64,000 nt of DNA from positions 1-64,000 of IMG/VR virus record IMGVR_UViG_3300047299_000128; one strand, 5' to 3'. This DNA comes from a virus. The notes beneath the pieces were generated by a model. It searched no databases, was not told the DNA's origin, and saw nothing but the letters and a program-made list of their open reading frames with translations. Position numbers and translations under genes: made by a program. This document shows, one piece after another, positions 1-9,252 of this stretch (the first letter of the stretch is position 1; each line of letters opens with the position of its first letter).

Positions 1-17
1 ATAAAACATAATTCTTT

Positions 18-34
18 GTTGTTCTCCGAACAAC
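18..34. other. Small inverted repeat after the hub operon
   Basis: A seven-base-pair inverted repeat (GTTGTTC, three-base loop, GAACAAC) directly follows the stop codon of the leftmost minus-strand gene. It could be a weak transcript end, but no run of U follows the stem on the minus strand, so a rho-independent terminator is not established. Confidence 0.3.
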
Positions 35-277
35 TTAAAATCTATCTTGTGTTAAAGTTTCTTTAGGCTTTATGCCTTTATCTAGACTGATTTTCTCTTT
101 GAGTATTTTAAGGAATATTCGCTTTTCTTCTTCACTTATATTCCATAATTGATCGTAGCTTTGCCCGCTGTATATAGCTAATGTTGCAATGTCTTCGATT
201 ATGGCTTTTGTCTCTTCTTCTAATGTTTTTAGAAGTTTCATAATTTCAGGGCCCGACTTAAGAGCCAAAAGCCTCAT
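35..277 (-). CDS. Small protein after gp26, possible baseplate hub assembly chaperone
   Basis: An 80-residue, charged, helix-rich protein. Its start codon overlaps the stop of the upstream gp26-like gene in an ATGA arrangement at 274-277, which supports this start and indicates translational coupling. Small proteins in this position in T4-like marine phages are often annotated as gp51-like baseplate hub assembly factors, and that is the best guess from position. I cannot see a diagnostic motif; T4 gp51 is much longer. An internal Met at residue 13 is an alternative start but lacks the overlap. Confidence 0.6.
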   Translation of the reverse strand: MRLLALKSGPEIMKLLKTLEEETKAIIEDIATLAIYSGQSYDQLWNISEEEKRIFLKILKEKISLDKGIKPKETLTQDRF

Positions 278-1116
278 TCGAAAAAAGTTGTAGGATTCAA
301 GTCTAATTGTGATTCGTACTCTTGCCCGCAGTGTTTACATTCAACTTTAAACATTTTAGAAACTCCTAGTTCGCCTAAAGCTAGTATTCCGCGTTCTAAT
401 TTTTTAAAGTCTTGGTTGTTTAAATCTTTAACCCATTCGGTTATATGTTCTGGATTAGTAACACTAACTCCGTCTGGTAATAGCACTGTATCGACGCAGT
501 TTGCAACCACTTTTACATTTTGATCAGTTAGAGCTTGATAGCCTTGTTGTAACAAGTCCATTTTTGTTTTTTCGTCTGATCCTTGTTGTTCGGCTAGTTG
601 TATGTTTCGTACTTGTTCATACTGGGCCCAATTTAGATTTAGTAATTGTTTTAAATTAACAGGCTTAACAAATACTTTGATTCCGTCTTTAAGCTCGATG
701 GGATCTAGTACAGTGACAGTTTTAGCAGAAGCGATAAAGTAATCTAAATTCAATCTACTTTCTGTTTCAGCTTGTTCCGCACAATTGTGACTGGTAATAA
801 TATCCATTGATTCGTTATACGTACATCGACGAATAGCTAATAACAATATGTCTAAGTCGATGCTAGGAACTTCTTCGACATTTTTGATAGATGGCACGCA
901 ACTTTCTATCATTTTATAAATGGCAGTTCCGTTTAACAATGCATCTGCATTTTTAAGCATTAGCTCGTCCTTAGCAGTCATAGGGTACACTGGTATTTCT
1001 CCCATGTCATTTAAGTCGCTCGGCTTAACTGAATAAAACTTACCTTGGCTAGGTAACTTGATCCATATGCCAGGCTTTCTAAAATAACTTTTTAAAGGGT
1101 TGGTTTGATTTTCCAT
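274..1116 (-). CDS. 26: Baseplate hub subunit, T4 gp26-like
   Basis: A 280-residue protein resembling the T4 baseplate gp26 family: an N-terminal PGxWIKLPSQGKFY segment, a central 'LLAIRRCTYNE' stretch, and a C-terminal CxHC-type motif (ECKHCGQEYESQLDL) before an aromatic end. It would be part of the central hub on which the tail tube starts. The start has an AGGA-type ribosome binding site. A minus-strand late-promoter variant (CATAAATA) lies at 1155-1162. It forms an operon with the small downstream gene and diverges from the tape-measure gene. It is longer than T4 gp26 (about 208 residues), as in other marine T4-likes. Confidence 0.75.
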   Translation of the reverse strand: MENQTNPLKSYFRKPGIWIKLPSQGKFYSVKPSDLNDMGEIPVYPMTAKDELMLKNADALLNGTAIYKMIESCVPSIKNVEEVPSIDLDILLLAIRRCTYNESMDIITSHNCAEQAETESRLNLDYFIASAKTVTVLDPIELKDGIKVFVKPVNLKQLLNLNWAQYEQVRNIQLAEQQGSDEKTKMDLLQQGYQALTDQNVKVVANCVDTVLLPDGVSVTNPEHITEWVKDLNNQDFKKLERGILALGELGVSKMFKVECKHCGQEYESQLDLNPTTFFE

Positions 1117-1126
1117 AATTTTTCCT

Positions 1127-1134
1127 ACTAAATA
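1127..1134 (+). promoter_or_regulatory. Possible late promoter (ACTAAATA)
   Basis: A two-mismatch match to the T4 late octamer TATAAATA, 39 bases before the tape-measure start codon. The predicted start of transcription is near 1140, so this transcript and the divergent minus-strand transcript from 1155-1162 would overlap by a few bases. Confidence 0.35.
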
Positions 1135-1154
1135 TTGTATAAGATCTACTCTTA

Positions 1155-1162
1155 TATTTATG
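1155..1162 (-). promoter_or_regulatory. Late promoter variant (CATAAATA) for the hub operon
   Basis: On the minus strand this reads CATAAATA, one mismatch from the T4 late consensus. It is placed 39 bases upstream of the gp26-like start codon. Confidence 0.5.
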
Positions 1163-1172
1163 TACGTATATA

Positions 1173-3386
1173 ATGGCTAACTCTGCAACGGCAATAGGTT
1201 TTTTACCAAACGGTGAACGAATTGAATTTACACTAAATGGTCTAGCCATGGCTGATCAAATAGACAAGCTGATTAAATTATCTGCTGCACAATTAAAAGA
1301 ATGGAATATCGACAGTAAAGATGCTCAAGCTGCATTTGATGATCTTGCAAAAGCTACTACTGAAGCAACAGAATCAACAACTACTTTTAGCAAGGGTGTA
1401 AAAAAACAAACTAAAACGGTTGACGATGCATTAACGGATTTACAAACAACGTTACGTCCATTGGTAAGAGGAAATGTTGGACAAGTATTGGAAAACTTTG
1501 GCGGCATATTGCCAAAGATAACACTAGGTATCGGTTCTGTTATTGGCGGATTAGTTGGATACGCAGACAGTATTAAAGACAGCTTACAACGAGGAATAAG
1601 CGGTAATATTTTTGATATAGCTATTGCAGCAAAATCCGCCGGACTTACTATAAGCGAATTTAATAAAGCTATTGCAGAAACAGGCGGTAGCTTTTCGGCA
1701 TTAGGAACAGGCGCAACTGACGGCGCTAAACAATTTGGTGCATTAGTAGGCAATGTCCGAGAAGCAACTAAAAGCGTAGGTAACTTTGGTATGAGCAATG
1801 ACCAATTGGCTCAACTAACTGCTCAGCAAGTTAAAGTAGCAGTAGCCCAGGGATTTAAAGGTAAACAGGCGCAAGAAGTTGTAGTTAGAAACTCTCGAGT
1901 ATTAGGGCAGGAACTAGATAATTTAGCAAACAGAACAGGTAAAAGCACATTAGAGTTAGCACAAGCTGCCGCTAAAATGGCGCAAGACCCATTAGTTGCA
2001 AACTTTGTTAGAAGTGCAAAACAAGGTAGCCAACAAGTGAGTGCTGCATTACAAACATTTACGGCAAGCATTAAAGGATTATTCGGCGAACAAGGTGATC
2101 AAATTGCAAAAGATGCATTGCAAAGTGCATTAAGTGGGCTACCTATGGTTGTTACACAAACAGGTAAGAACATGATACTTGCTGGTTCTAGCATTTATAC
2201 AGAAATAGAACGCCAGGCTCAAGCAGCTAGCCGCGGCGAAAAAGTCACCGATGCTGACCGTGCAAGATTACGTGAAATGATTGTTAGCGAAACAAAAACA
2301 CGAAGTGCAGAGCTTAACCAATTTGCATTATTAGGAGGCGCAGTAGGAGACAGTGCTAAACAATTATTAGCTATGGCAAACGAAGCAGAAAATTATAATT
2401 CTGCAGAAAACGTTAAACGCAGAGCACAAGATAAAACAGCGTTAGAATTTAATGCATCTATTAGAGATTTCCAAGCAAACATGCAAGCATTGGCTATTCC
2501 ATTTTTGCAATTAATAAACAACATCAATTGGGGTGCATTTATTTCTGTAATTAGTACAGTACTGGGGGTATTTAATAAGATAGCAGAAGTAGTTGGTTCT
2601 GTTATAGATGGACTGTTTAATTGGATTCCTGGTTTAGAAACAGTGCATGGAATATTAGGTACATTAGTCGGCGGCTTTTTAGGATTAAGTGCGGTATTAG
2701 TAGGAGGCATTGCATTGCAAAAGTTATATAAAGCAACCACCGAACAAGTAGTTTCGCAATTTCAATTACTATTACCCACTATCAATAAGCTAAGAGCTAC
2801 AATCGAATTGACTCATGCAATGGCAAACGGTCAGTCTCCTGGTAGAGGAAAAATAGGAAGAATAGCAGCAACTGGTGCAGTAATAGCAGAATCAGCTATA
2901 CCAAAAGGCAATACAATGGGTGCAAAATTGGGCAGGATGGGAATGTTATCAATAGGATCTGGATTAGCAGGCGCGGGCATAAGTGCAGCCGGGCAAGCAA
3001 TAGGACCCGAGTCCGCAGCAGGTAAGTCATTGGGCGTATTAGGCGGCGCAGTCGCAGGCGCAGGCACTGGAGCTTCTTTTGGTATGTTATTGGGTCCTAA
3101 AGGTGCGTTAGCAGGCGCTATTATCGGCGGTGTAGTTGGCGGTATTAAAGAAGCATTTGGCGGCTCGAGTGAACAATCTGCTAAAGATGAATTACAAAAC
3201 GAACAATTGAGTGCTGCACAAAAAGCAGAAAAAGACATGAAAGACACACTGTTATTAAACCAACAAGTGCTATCTAGCCTACGAGGAATCCACGAAGAAG
3301 CTCAATATAACACTCAAATTAACTCTCGTGGGGTTAGTTATCAAGCTTCTACAGACCGCAAGATTAGTAACCTGCAGGACCGATAA
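1173..3386 (+). CDS. 29: Tape measure / baseplate hub tail length protein, T4 gp29-like
   Basis: A 737-residue protein, longer than T4 gp29 (590). The N-terminal half is helical and rich in Ala, Lys and Gln. Residues about 440-520 form a strongly hydrophobic block with repeated 'VGSVIDGLF' and 'LVGGFLGLSAVLVGG' type segments, and residues about 580-665 are Gly/Ala rich. Tape measure proteins show this layout: a long helical ruler plus membrane-active segments used at DNA delivery. The position beside the hub gene agrees. No clear Shine-Dalgarno precedes the ATG, so translation initiation may be unusual here. Confidence 0.7.
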   Translation: MANSATAIGFLPNGERIEFTLNGLAMADQIDKLIKLSAAQLKEWNIDSKDAQAAFDDLAKATTEATESTTTFSKGVKKQTKTVDDALTDLQTTLRPLVRGNVGQVLENFGGILPKITLGIGSVIGGLVGYADSIKDSLQRGISGNIFDIAIAAKSAGLTISEFNKAIAETGGSFSALGTGATDGAKQFGALVGNVREATKSVGNFGMSNDQLAQLTAQQVKVAVAQGFKGKQAQEVVVRNSRVLGQELDNLANRTGKSTLELAQAAAKMAQDPLVANFVRSAKQGSQQVSAALQTFTASIKGLFGEQGDQIAKDALQSALSGLPMVVTQTGKNMILAGSSIYTEIERQAQAASRGEKVTDADRARLREMIVSETKTRSAELNQFALLGGAVGDSAKQLLAMANEAENYNSAENVKRRAQDKTALEFNASIRDFQANMQALAIPFLQLINNINWGAFISVISTVLGVFNKIAEVVGSVIDGLFNWIPGLETVHGILGTLVGGFLGLSAVLVGGIALQKLYKATTEQVVSQFQLLLPTINKLRATIELTHAMANGQSPGRGKIGRIAATGAVIAESAIPKGNTMGAKLGRMGMLSIGSGLAGAGISAAGQAIGPESAAGKSLGVLGGAVAGAGTGASFGMLLGPKGALAGAIIGGVVGGIKEAFGGSSEQSAKDELQNEQLSAAQKAEKDMKDTLLLNQQVLSSLRGIHEEAQYNTQINSRGVSYQASTDRKISNLQDR

Positions 3387-3391
3387 CACAT

Positions 3392-3399
3392 AATAAATA
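3392..3399 (+). promoter_or_regulatory. Late promoter variant (AATAAATA) for the head operon
   Basis: One mismatch from TATAAATA. It starts 30 bases before the portal start codon, with an AGGA ribosome binding site between it and the ATG. Confidence 0.55.
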
Positions 3400-3421
3400 T
3401 ACAACAGGATACACAAATACA

Positions 3422-5134
3422 ATGTCGTGGAGAAAACACTTTCAGATTCCCCAAACTGCTAATGAAATAGCCAAGGGTAAAAATAACTCATCTGCTCATA
3501 ACGGATCGAGCACTAAATTTAACAGCTGGTTAAAGGACGTTTATACAGGCGCACCAAACCGTGTTGACCGTTATACTCAATATGAAATCATGGATGCCGA
3601 TAGCGAAGTTAATGCAGCATTAGATACTATTGCAGAATTTTGCACACAATTCGATTTCGAAAGCAATTTGCCTTTTAAAATTGAGCACTTTAACGAGCCA
3701 ACAGACGCCGAAGTAAACGTATTATCAAGAACACTTCGTCAGTGGTGTTTAATCAATGATTGGAACAAGCGTATTTGGCGCATGATGCGTAACGCATTTA
3801 AGTATGGAGATCAATTCTTTATTCGAGATCCAGAAACTTATGAATTATATTATGTAAGTGCTGAAGATGTTAGTAAGTTAATTATTAACGAAGCTAAAGG
3901 TAAAGAAGTAGAGCAATTTATTATGAAAAACATCAGTTTAGATGTTGTTAATAAAGTTGCATCTGAGCCATTAATCACTGATAATAGCTTTGGTCCTGCA
4001 CAATTTTCTAAAACTTCTTTTACTCAATTTGCCAGCCCGCAAGCCGCAGGCAATAGCAATCAAGCAGAAACCGCAGTTAATGCCAGTCACGTAGTTCATT
4101 TAAGCCTAAGTGAAGGCATGGATACTAACTTTCCGTTTGGTACTAGTATTTTAGAAGCGGTGTATAAAGTATACCAGCAAAAGAGTTTGTTGGAAGATAG
4201 TATTATTATCTATCGAGTACAACGTGCTCCGGAACGCCGCGTATTTTACATTGACGTTGGTAACATGCCAGCTAACATGGCTATGTCATTCGTCGAGCGT
4301 GTTAAAAACGAAATTCATCAAAGACGTATTCCAAGCCGCACTGGCGGCGGTACTAGTATTATGGACAGTAGCTATAATCCGTTAAGCATGTTAGAAGATT
4401 ACTTCTTTGCCCAAACAGCAGAAGGTCGCGGTTCTAAAGTTGAAGTATTACCGGGCGGCGACAACTTAGGTCAAATTGATGACTTAAAGTATTTTACTAA
4501 CAAGCTAATGCGAGCTTTGCGCATTCCTAGTAGCTATATGCCAACTGGTCCGGATGACGGCACCGCGGTTTATAATGACGGCCGAGTAGGTACGGCATTC
4601 ATTCAAGAATACAGATTTAACAAATATTGCCAAAGATTACAAAACTTAGTTGTAGGTTCGCTAGATAAAGAATTTAAAATGTTCTTGAAGAAAAAAGGTG
4701 TCGAGCTAGATTCTAGTACATTTAGTTTAAGTTTCTTACCTCCGCAGAGCTTTAGCGAATACAGAGAAATTGAAGTTAATAATGCCCGTGCTGCTGTATT
4801 TGGGCAGTTAGCCGAAGTTCCATACTTAAGCCGTAGATTTGTATTGGCAAAATATTTAGGCCTAACAGAAGAAGAAATTGTAGAAAACGAAACCAAATGG
4901 AAAGAAGAAAATCCAGACGGTACAGAAACTAACGCAGAAGCAGATGCTGCAATGGCGCAGGGAGATTTAAACTCGCTCGGCTTGCAACGCCCTGCTGAAG
5001 AAGATATGAGTCAGTTGGATGATCTAGAACAAGCTCCTCCGACAGAGCCAGGTGCAGAAGTACCTAGCCCATTAGGCGGGACGCCAGCTCCTGCTCCAAC
5101 AGCACCAGGAGGACCCGCAAATGCGCCTCAATGA
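3422..5134 (+). CDS. 20: Portal vertex protein, T4 gp20-like
   Basis: A 570-residue portal protein that forms the dodecameric ring at the unique capsid vertex through which DNA is packaged and ejected and to which the neck attaches. The opening block with YTQYEIMDADSEVNAALDTI and the region around 'APERRVFYIDVGNMP' are typical of T4-like portals. The last 80 residues are acidic and Pro-rich low-complexity sequence. It opens the head morphogenesis cluster 20-21-22-23. The 3' end overlaps the next small gene by 14 bases and supplies its AGGAGG ribosome binding site. Confidence 0.93.
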   Translation: MSWRKHFQIPQTANEIAKGKNNSSAHNGSSTKFNSWLKDVYTGAPNRVDRYTQYEIMDADSEVNAALDTIAEFCTQFDFESNLPFKIEHFNEPTDAEVNVLSRTLRQWCLINDWNKRIWRMMRNAFKYGDQFFIRDPETYELYYVSAEDVSKLIINEAKGKEVEQFIMKNISLDVVNKVASEPLITDNSFGPAQFSKTSFTQFASPQAAGNSNQAETAVNASHVVHLSLSEGMDTNFPFGTSILEAVYKVYQQKSLLEDSIIIYRVQRAPERRVFYIDVGNMPANMAMSFVERVKNEIHQRRIPSRTGGGTSIMDSSYNPLSMLEDYFFAQTAEGRGSKVEVLPGGDNLGQIDDLKYFTNKLMRALRIPSSYMPTGPDDGTAVYNDGRVGTAFIQEYRFNKYCQRLQNLVVGSLDKEFKMFLKKKGVELDSSTFSLSFLPPQSFSEYREIEVNNARAAVFGQLAEVPYLSRRFVLAKYLGLTEEEIVENETKWKEENPDGTETNAEADAAMAQGDLNSLGLQRPAEEDMSQLDDLEQAPPTEPGAEVPSPLGGTPAPAPTAPGGPANAPQ

Positions 5135-5324
5135 AGTTAAATTAGGACACACAGATCCTGCAGAAAACGAGTTTGGTCAAGCAAAAAAACTTGATACTCG
5201 TAGACCAAGACTAACACTCGAGCACTTGAATAAATTAAGAAAAATGCGCGAGATTAGACGACTCGATGTCGAGAAACGCAAAGATTTTTATAAAACGATA
5301 TATCAACGCCCTCCGGCAATGTAA
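5121..5324 (+). CDS. Small basic protein between portal and prohead core genes
   Basis: A 67-residue, Arg/Lys-rich protein (for example LRKMREIRRLDVEKRKDFY). The start overlaps the portal gene and has a perfect AGGAGG eight bases upstream, so it is very likely translated. I do not recognise a function. Its position suggests a head-related role, since this slot holds small prohead core proteins in T4. The strong positive charge could suit nucleic acid or acidic scaffold binding, but that is only inference. Confidence 0.7.
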   Translation: MRLNEVKLGHTDPAENEFGQAKKLDTRRPRLTLEHLNKLRKMREIRRLDVEKRKDFYKTIYQRPPAM

Positions 5325-5343
5325 ATCGTCTATACTTACTCTG

Positions 5344-5369
5344 GTTTTCTTAGAGAAAACTGCGTTTTT
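5344..5369 (+). terminator. Weak terminator-like hairpin
   Basis: GTTTTCT and AGAAAAC pair around a three-base loop, and a T run follows a few bases later. It lies after the portal pair of genes and before the acidic core gene. Weak by eye. Confidence 0.4.
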
Positions 5370-5390
5370 AATGCCATTTTAATAATATTT

Positions 5391-5409
5391 TTTAAATATC
5401 CTGTAAATA
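5391..5409 (+). promoter_or_regulatory. Possible tandem late promoter variants
   Basis: TTTAAATA at 5391-5398 and TGTAAATA at 5402-5409 each differ from TATAAATA by one base, and both precede the prohead core gene by 38-56 bases. Confidence 0.35.
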
Positions 5410-5446
5410 CATTACAGACAAACCACTTTGGCCAAAGGAGATTACA

Positions 5447-6277
5447 ATGTCTAAACATACATTAGAACAAGTTTTAGAGGCCTTAATTAACAAGGAAGAA
5501 GATCGTGCGAGCGAATTGCTACATCAATTTTTTGTTGCTAAAGGCAAAAGCATTTACGAAGAACTAAGTCAGTTCGACGAAACTGCTGAAGAAGAATTAG
5601 ATGAATCCGAAGAGGATTTAGAAGAAGGTATCGGCGGAGCAGCTGGTGACGATTTCGAAGATGAAATCATTGCCGACGAATCCGACTTAGATGACGAACA
5701 ATTATTCGGCGAAGCCGAAGGCGACGACGAAGAAGCCGACGCTATGAGCGCAGACGAACCAAGCGAAGATGAAGCAACTGCTGATTTAGCTATGGGTGAC
5801 GACACTGGTGCAGAAGAACCTGCTGCTGGTGCCGAAGGTGGCGCTGAAGAAGCATTGCAAAAAGTCGATGATGCATTGGCTGATTTGAAAGCTATTTTTG
5901 CTGACCTAATGGGCGGCGAAGGTGCCGACGAACCTGCTGCCGATGCTGGCGCAGAAGATGCTCCTGCAGACGACGAATTTGCAGCAATGGGTGAAAGCGT
6001 TAGCTTAAAATCAGTTAGCAAGCCAACACCAGGCGACAATGGACAAAATACAAAGAGCCCAGTAAGCAATGGATCTAAGATCAGTGCTAATGGTGCTAAA
6101 GCAGTTAACTTTACAGGCGAAGCCGATGCAGGTCAAGCTACTCCAAGCAGCAAGACTGATGACATGGGCAACGTGAACAAAGTTGGCAATGCAAAAGCTC
6201 CAGCATTAAAAGGCGTAAGCGTTCCTAAGAACAGCGATGCCGCTAGCAACAAGACTAGTCCAGTAGCAAAGGCTTAA
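5447..6277 (+). CDS. Acidic prohead core protein, gp67-like N-terminus
   Basis: A 276-residue, extremely acidic protein. Residues 1-35 resemble the start of T4-like gp67 prohead core proteins (a short helix with repeated 'EALINKEEDRASELLHQFF'). Residues about 45-195 are dominated by Glu, Asp and Ala, and the last 80 residues are Ser/Asn/Lys-rich low complexity. T4 gp67 is only about 80 residues, so this one is greatly extended. It probably fills the prohead core and is degraded by the gp21 protease, whose gene follows four bases after the stop. The start has an AAAGGAG ribosome binding site. Confidence 0.65.
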   Translation: MSKHTLEQVLEALINKEEDRASELLHQFFVAKGKSIYEELSQFDETAEEELDESEEDLEEGIGGAAGDDFEDEIIADESDLDDEQLFGEAEGDDEEADAMSADEPSEDEATADLAMGDDTGAEEPAAGAEGGAEEALQKVDDALADLKAIFADLMGGEGADEPAADAGAEDAPADDEFAAMGESVSLKSVSKPTPGDNGQNTKSPVSNGSKISANGAKAVNFTGEADAGQATPSSKTDDMGNVNKVGNAKAPALKGVSVPKNSDAASNKTSPVAKA

Positions 6278-6281
6278 TACC

Positions 6282-6917
6282 ATGTCTTTACCATTAGTAG
6301 AATCTTTAACTTACGATCAAGCAGGTATGCGTACCCAATTGATCGAAAACAGCCATGGCGGCAAGGATCTCTACATGGAAGGTATTTTTATTCAAGGCGG
6401 GGTTAAAAACCAGAACCAGCGTGTTTACCCCGTTAATGAAATTGCCAAGGCATGTAATATCATTGCTGAAAAAATTAAAAACGGTTATTCTGTTTTAGGT
6501 GAAGCCGATCACCCAGATGACCTACAAGTTAACCTAGACCGTGTTAGTCACATGATTACAAACATGTACATGAACGAAAACAACGGTATTGGTAAGCTAA
6601 AAATCCTACCTACACCAATGGGTAACATCGTAAAAACTCTTTTAGAGAGTGGTGTTAAACTAGGCGTTTCAAGTAGGGGTTCGGGTAACGTCAATGAATC
6701 TGGTGGCGTTACTGATTTTGAAATTGTCACGGTGGACATCGTGGCACAACCGAGTGCTCCTAGCGCATATCCGAAAGCAATTTACGAACGTGTAATGATG
6801 GATCGTAGACGTAACGCCCTTATGGACGTTGCAGGCTCTGCAAGATATGATAATGCTGCACAAAAATACCTCAAGGAAGAGGTTCTCAGGTTCATCAATA
6901 ACCTAAATAAAAAATAA
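6282..6917 (+). CDS. 21: Prohead core protease, T4 gp21-like
   Basis: A 211-residue serine protease that matures the prohead by cutting scaffold and capsid proteins. The catalytic elements are visible: His77 in the EADHP motif and Ser130/131 in the GVSSRGSG motif, both characteristic of the gp21 family. It lies between the acidic core gene and the scaffold gene, as expected. The length matches T4 gp21 (212). Confidence 0.93.
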   Translation: MSLPLVESLTYDQAGMRTQLIENSHGGKDLYMEGIFIQGGVKNQNQRVYPVNEIAKACNIIAEKIKNGYSVLGEADHPDDLQVNLDRVSHMITNMYMNENNGIGKLKILPTPMGNIVKTLLESGVKLGVSSRGSGNVNESGGVTDFEIVTVDIVAQPSAPSAYPKAIYERVMMDRRRNALMDVAGSARYDNAAQKYLKEEVLRFINNLNKK

Positions 6918-6927
6918 GGGGACAAAG

Positions 6928-8031
6928 ATGAGCGGAATTAAAGAACTATTCGGCACTGGGATTTTATCTGAGGAAGTTCAAAGCCAACTACAAGAAGCAT
7001 GGGAAAGCCAAGCTAAAGTATTGCGTGAAGAAGTGGAAGCTACTTTACGTGAAGAATTTAGCCAACGCTACGAACATGACAAAGGCTTGATTGTAGAAGC
7101 TGCGGACAAAATGATTTCCGAAGCTATCCGTAAAGAATTAGAAGAATTAACAATTGACAAGCGCGAACTTGTAGAAGCGAAAGTTTCTTACAAGAAGCTA
7201 GTTAAAGAACATGCTAAACTTCTAAACAAATTCGTTATGGAACAATTAGCTAATGAAGTTAAAGAACTTAGAGAAGATCGCACTGCTCAGAAAGCAAACT
7301 TTGAAAAACTTGAAGAATTTGCTCTTAAGAAACTAAGCAACGAACTACGTGAGTTGAAAGAAGACGAAGACAAGTTAGTCAAGGCTCGTGTAGACCTTGT
7401 AAAAGAAGGTCGCAAAGTCATTGCAGAAGCCAAAGCAAAATTCATTAAAGAAGCTGCTGTTAAAGCAGAAAAACTTCTTACTGAAACGCTACGCACAGAA
7501 ATCACCCAGCTACGTGAAGACATTCAAGTTAGCCGTGAAAACGCTTTTGGTCGTAAGATTATGGAAGCATTCGCAGGTGAATTCATGGCAAGTGGATTCG
7601 CAGATGGCACTCAAGTAAAGAAACTTGGTGATCAGTTAGCTGCTATTACTGTTAAATTAGACGAGTCTAAAAAGATCGTCGAAGGTAAGAACGCAGAAAT
7701 TGCTCAAGCGCAAGCAAAAATTCGTATTGCTGAAGACACTGTAAAGCGTCAAGCAATTATGCAAGAGTTGGTAGCTCCGCTAGGTAAAGAAAAGCGCGAG
7801 ATCATGGAAGATCTGTTAAAGACAACTAAGACAGAAACACTACGTGAATCATACAACAAATATCTACCAGCTGTGTTAAATGAAACTACAGTGAAGCCAG
7901 CAGGCAAATCTGTTATTTCTGAAAGCGCAACATCGCAGAAGACTGCGATAACAGGCGACAAAACTTCTAGTGAGAACTCTGCACCAGCAGATATCATTTC
8001 ACTAAGAAAATTAGCCGGTATTGGAAAGTAA
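6928..8031 (+). CDS. 22: Prohead core scaffold protein, T4 gp22-like
   Basis: A 367-residue, highly charged, almost entirely helical protein (long runs of Glu, Lys, Ala and Leu suited to coiled coils) between protease and major capsid genes. It forms the internal scaffold around which gp23 assembles and is then degraded by gp21; several (I/L)xE sites fit that protease. The C-terminus ends in a KLAGIGK motif also seen, with variation, in two other proteins of this window. The ribosome binding site is AAGGGG. T4 gp22 is 269 residues, so this is longer. Confidence 0.88.
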   Translation: MSGIKELFGTGILSEEVQSQLQEAWESQAKVLREEVEATLREEFSQRYEHDKGLIVEAADKMISEAIRKELEELTIDKRELVEAKVSYKKLVKEHAKLLNKFVMEQLANEVKELREDRTAQKANFEKLEEFALKKLSNELRELKEDEDKLVKARVDLVKEGRKVIAEAKAKFIKEAAVKAEKLLTETLRTEITQLREDIQVSRENAFGRKIMEAFAGEFMASGFADGTQVKKLGDQLAAITVKLDESKKIVEGKNAEIAQAQAKIRIAEDTVKRQAIMQELVAPLGKEKREIMEDLLKTTKTETLRESYNKYLPAVLNETTVKPAGKSVISESATSQKTAITGDKTSSENSAPADIISLRKLAGIGK

Positions 8032-8049
8032 TAATTAAAGGAGACTATT

Positions 8050-9225
8050 ATGTCTGAGAAACTTTTCGAAGCCCAAAATTGGACTGCTACTAAAGACGTT
8101 CTACTAGAAGGGCTTAATGGCAACCGTAAGGCTGTCATGGAATCTGTGTTAGAAAACACACGCAAAAACATTATGGAATCTGCTTCTGCAGGTGCTACAC
8201 AATCTGGCAACATCGCCGTTCTTAACAAGGTTATTTTACCTGTTATCCGTCGTGTTATGCCAACAGTTATTGCTAACGAAATTATTGGTGTTCAACCAAT
8301 GACAGGTCCAGTTGGTCAAATCCATACTCTACGTGTTCGTTATGCTGAAACTGCTGCTGGCGTTACTGCTGGTAGTGAAGCTCTAAGCCCATTCAACATT
8401 GCTAAAGCATACTCCGGTAACGGCGATGTAAGCAATCCAGGTGGTGTTTCTACAGCAAGCATGGAAGGCGAAGTTGGTAAAAAACTAAGCATTCAAGTAT
8501 TGAAGCAAACAGTTGAAGCTAAGACACGTAAGATGTCTGCTCGCTGGACATTTGAAGCTGCTCAAGACGCACAAGCTATGCACGGTTTGGACGTTGAAGC
8601 AGAAATCATGGCAGCTTTAGCACAAGAAATTACTGCTGAAATCGACCAAGAGTTACTAGGTAAACTACGTGCTCTAAGTGGTACAGCGGTTCACACATTC
8701 GACCAAGGCGCTGGCGTATTCACTGGTACTGCAACTTATGTTGGTGACCAGCACGCTGTATTGGCAATTCAAATCAATGATGTTGCTAACCGTATCGCTC
8801 AACGCACACGTCGTGGCGCTGGTAACTTCGTAGTTGTTAGCCCAACAGCATTGACAGTTTTACAATCTGCTACTACAAGTGCATTTGCTCGTACTACAGA
8901 AGGTACTTTCGAAGCTCCAACAAACACAAAGTTCGTTGGTACATTGAACAGTTCTGTTCGTGTATATGTTGACAGCTATGCTGATGCAACAACTCCAATC
9001 TTAATTGGTTATAAAGGTCCTAATGAAATGGACGCCGCAGCATTCTACTGCCCATATATCCCATTGATGAGCTCTGGTGTTGTTCTAGACCCAACTACTA
9101 TGGAACCTGTAGTTAGCTTCATGACTCGTTATGGTTATGTTGAGTTAACAAATACAGCTTCTTCTTTAGGTAACGCAGCAGATTACTTAGGTAAGATTGC
9201 TATGGGTACTGTTAAGTACGCTTAA
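8050..9225 (+). CDS. 23: Major capsid protein, T4 gp23-like
   Basis: A 391-residue major capsid protein, shorter than T4 gp23 (521). The conserved block 'VLPVIRRVMP..IANEIIGVQPMTGP' is present near residues 60-90, and the region around 'KTRKMSARWTFEAAQD' is typical. A likely gp21 processing site is the IME motif at residues 41-43, which would remove a short N-terminal delta-like segment. The start has an AAAGGAG ribosome binding site and the gene is followed by a strong terminator. It is the last gene of the head cluster. Confidence 0.93.
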   Translation: MSEKLFEAQNWTATKDVLLEGLNGNRKAVMESVLENTRKNIMESASAGATQSGNIAVLNKVILPVIRRVMPTVIANEIIGVQPMTGPVGQIHTLRVRYAETAAGVTAGSEALSPFNIAKAYSGNGDVSNPGGVSTASMEGEVGKKLSIQVLKQTVEAKTRKMSARWTFEAAQDAQAMHGLDVEAEIMAALAQEITAEIDQELLGKLRALSGTAVHTFDQGAGVFTGTATYVGDQHAVLAIQINDVANRIAQRTRRGAGNFVVVSPTALTVLQSATTSAFARTTEGTFEAPTNTKFVGTLNSSVRVYVDSYADATTPILIGYKGPNEMDAAAFYCPYIPLMSSGVVLDPTTMEPVVSFMTRYGYVELTNTASSLGNAADYLGKIAMGTVKYA

Positions 9226-9252
9226 TCAAGCAACTGGTTTAAAACCAATTAC

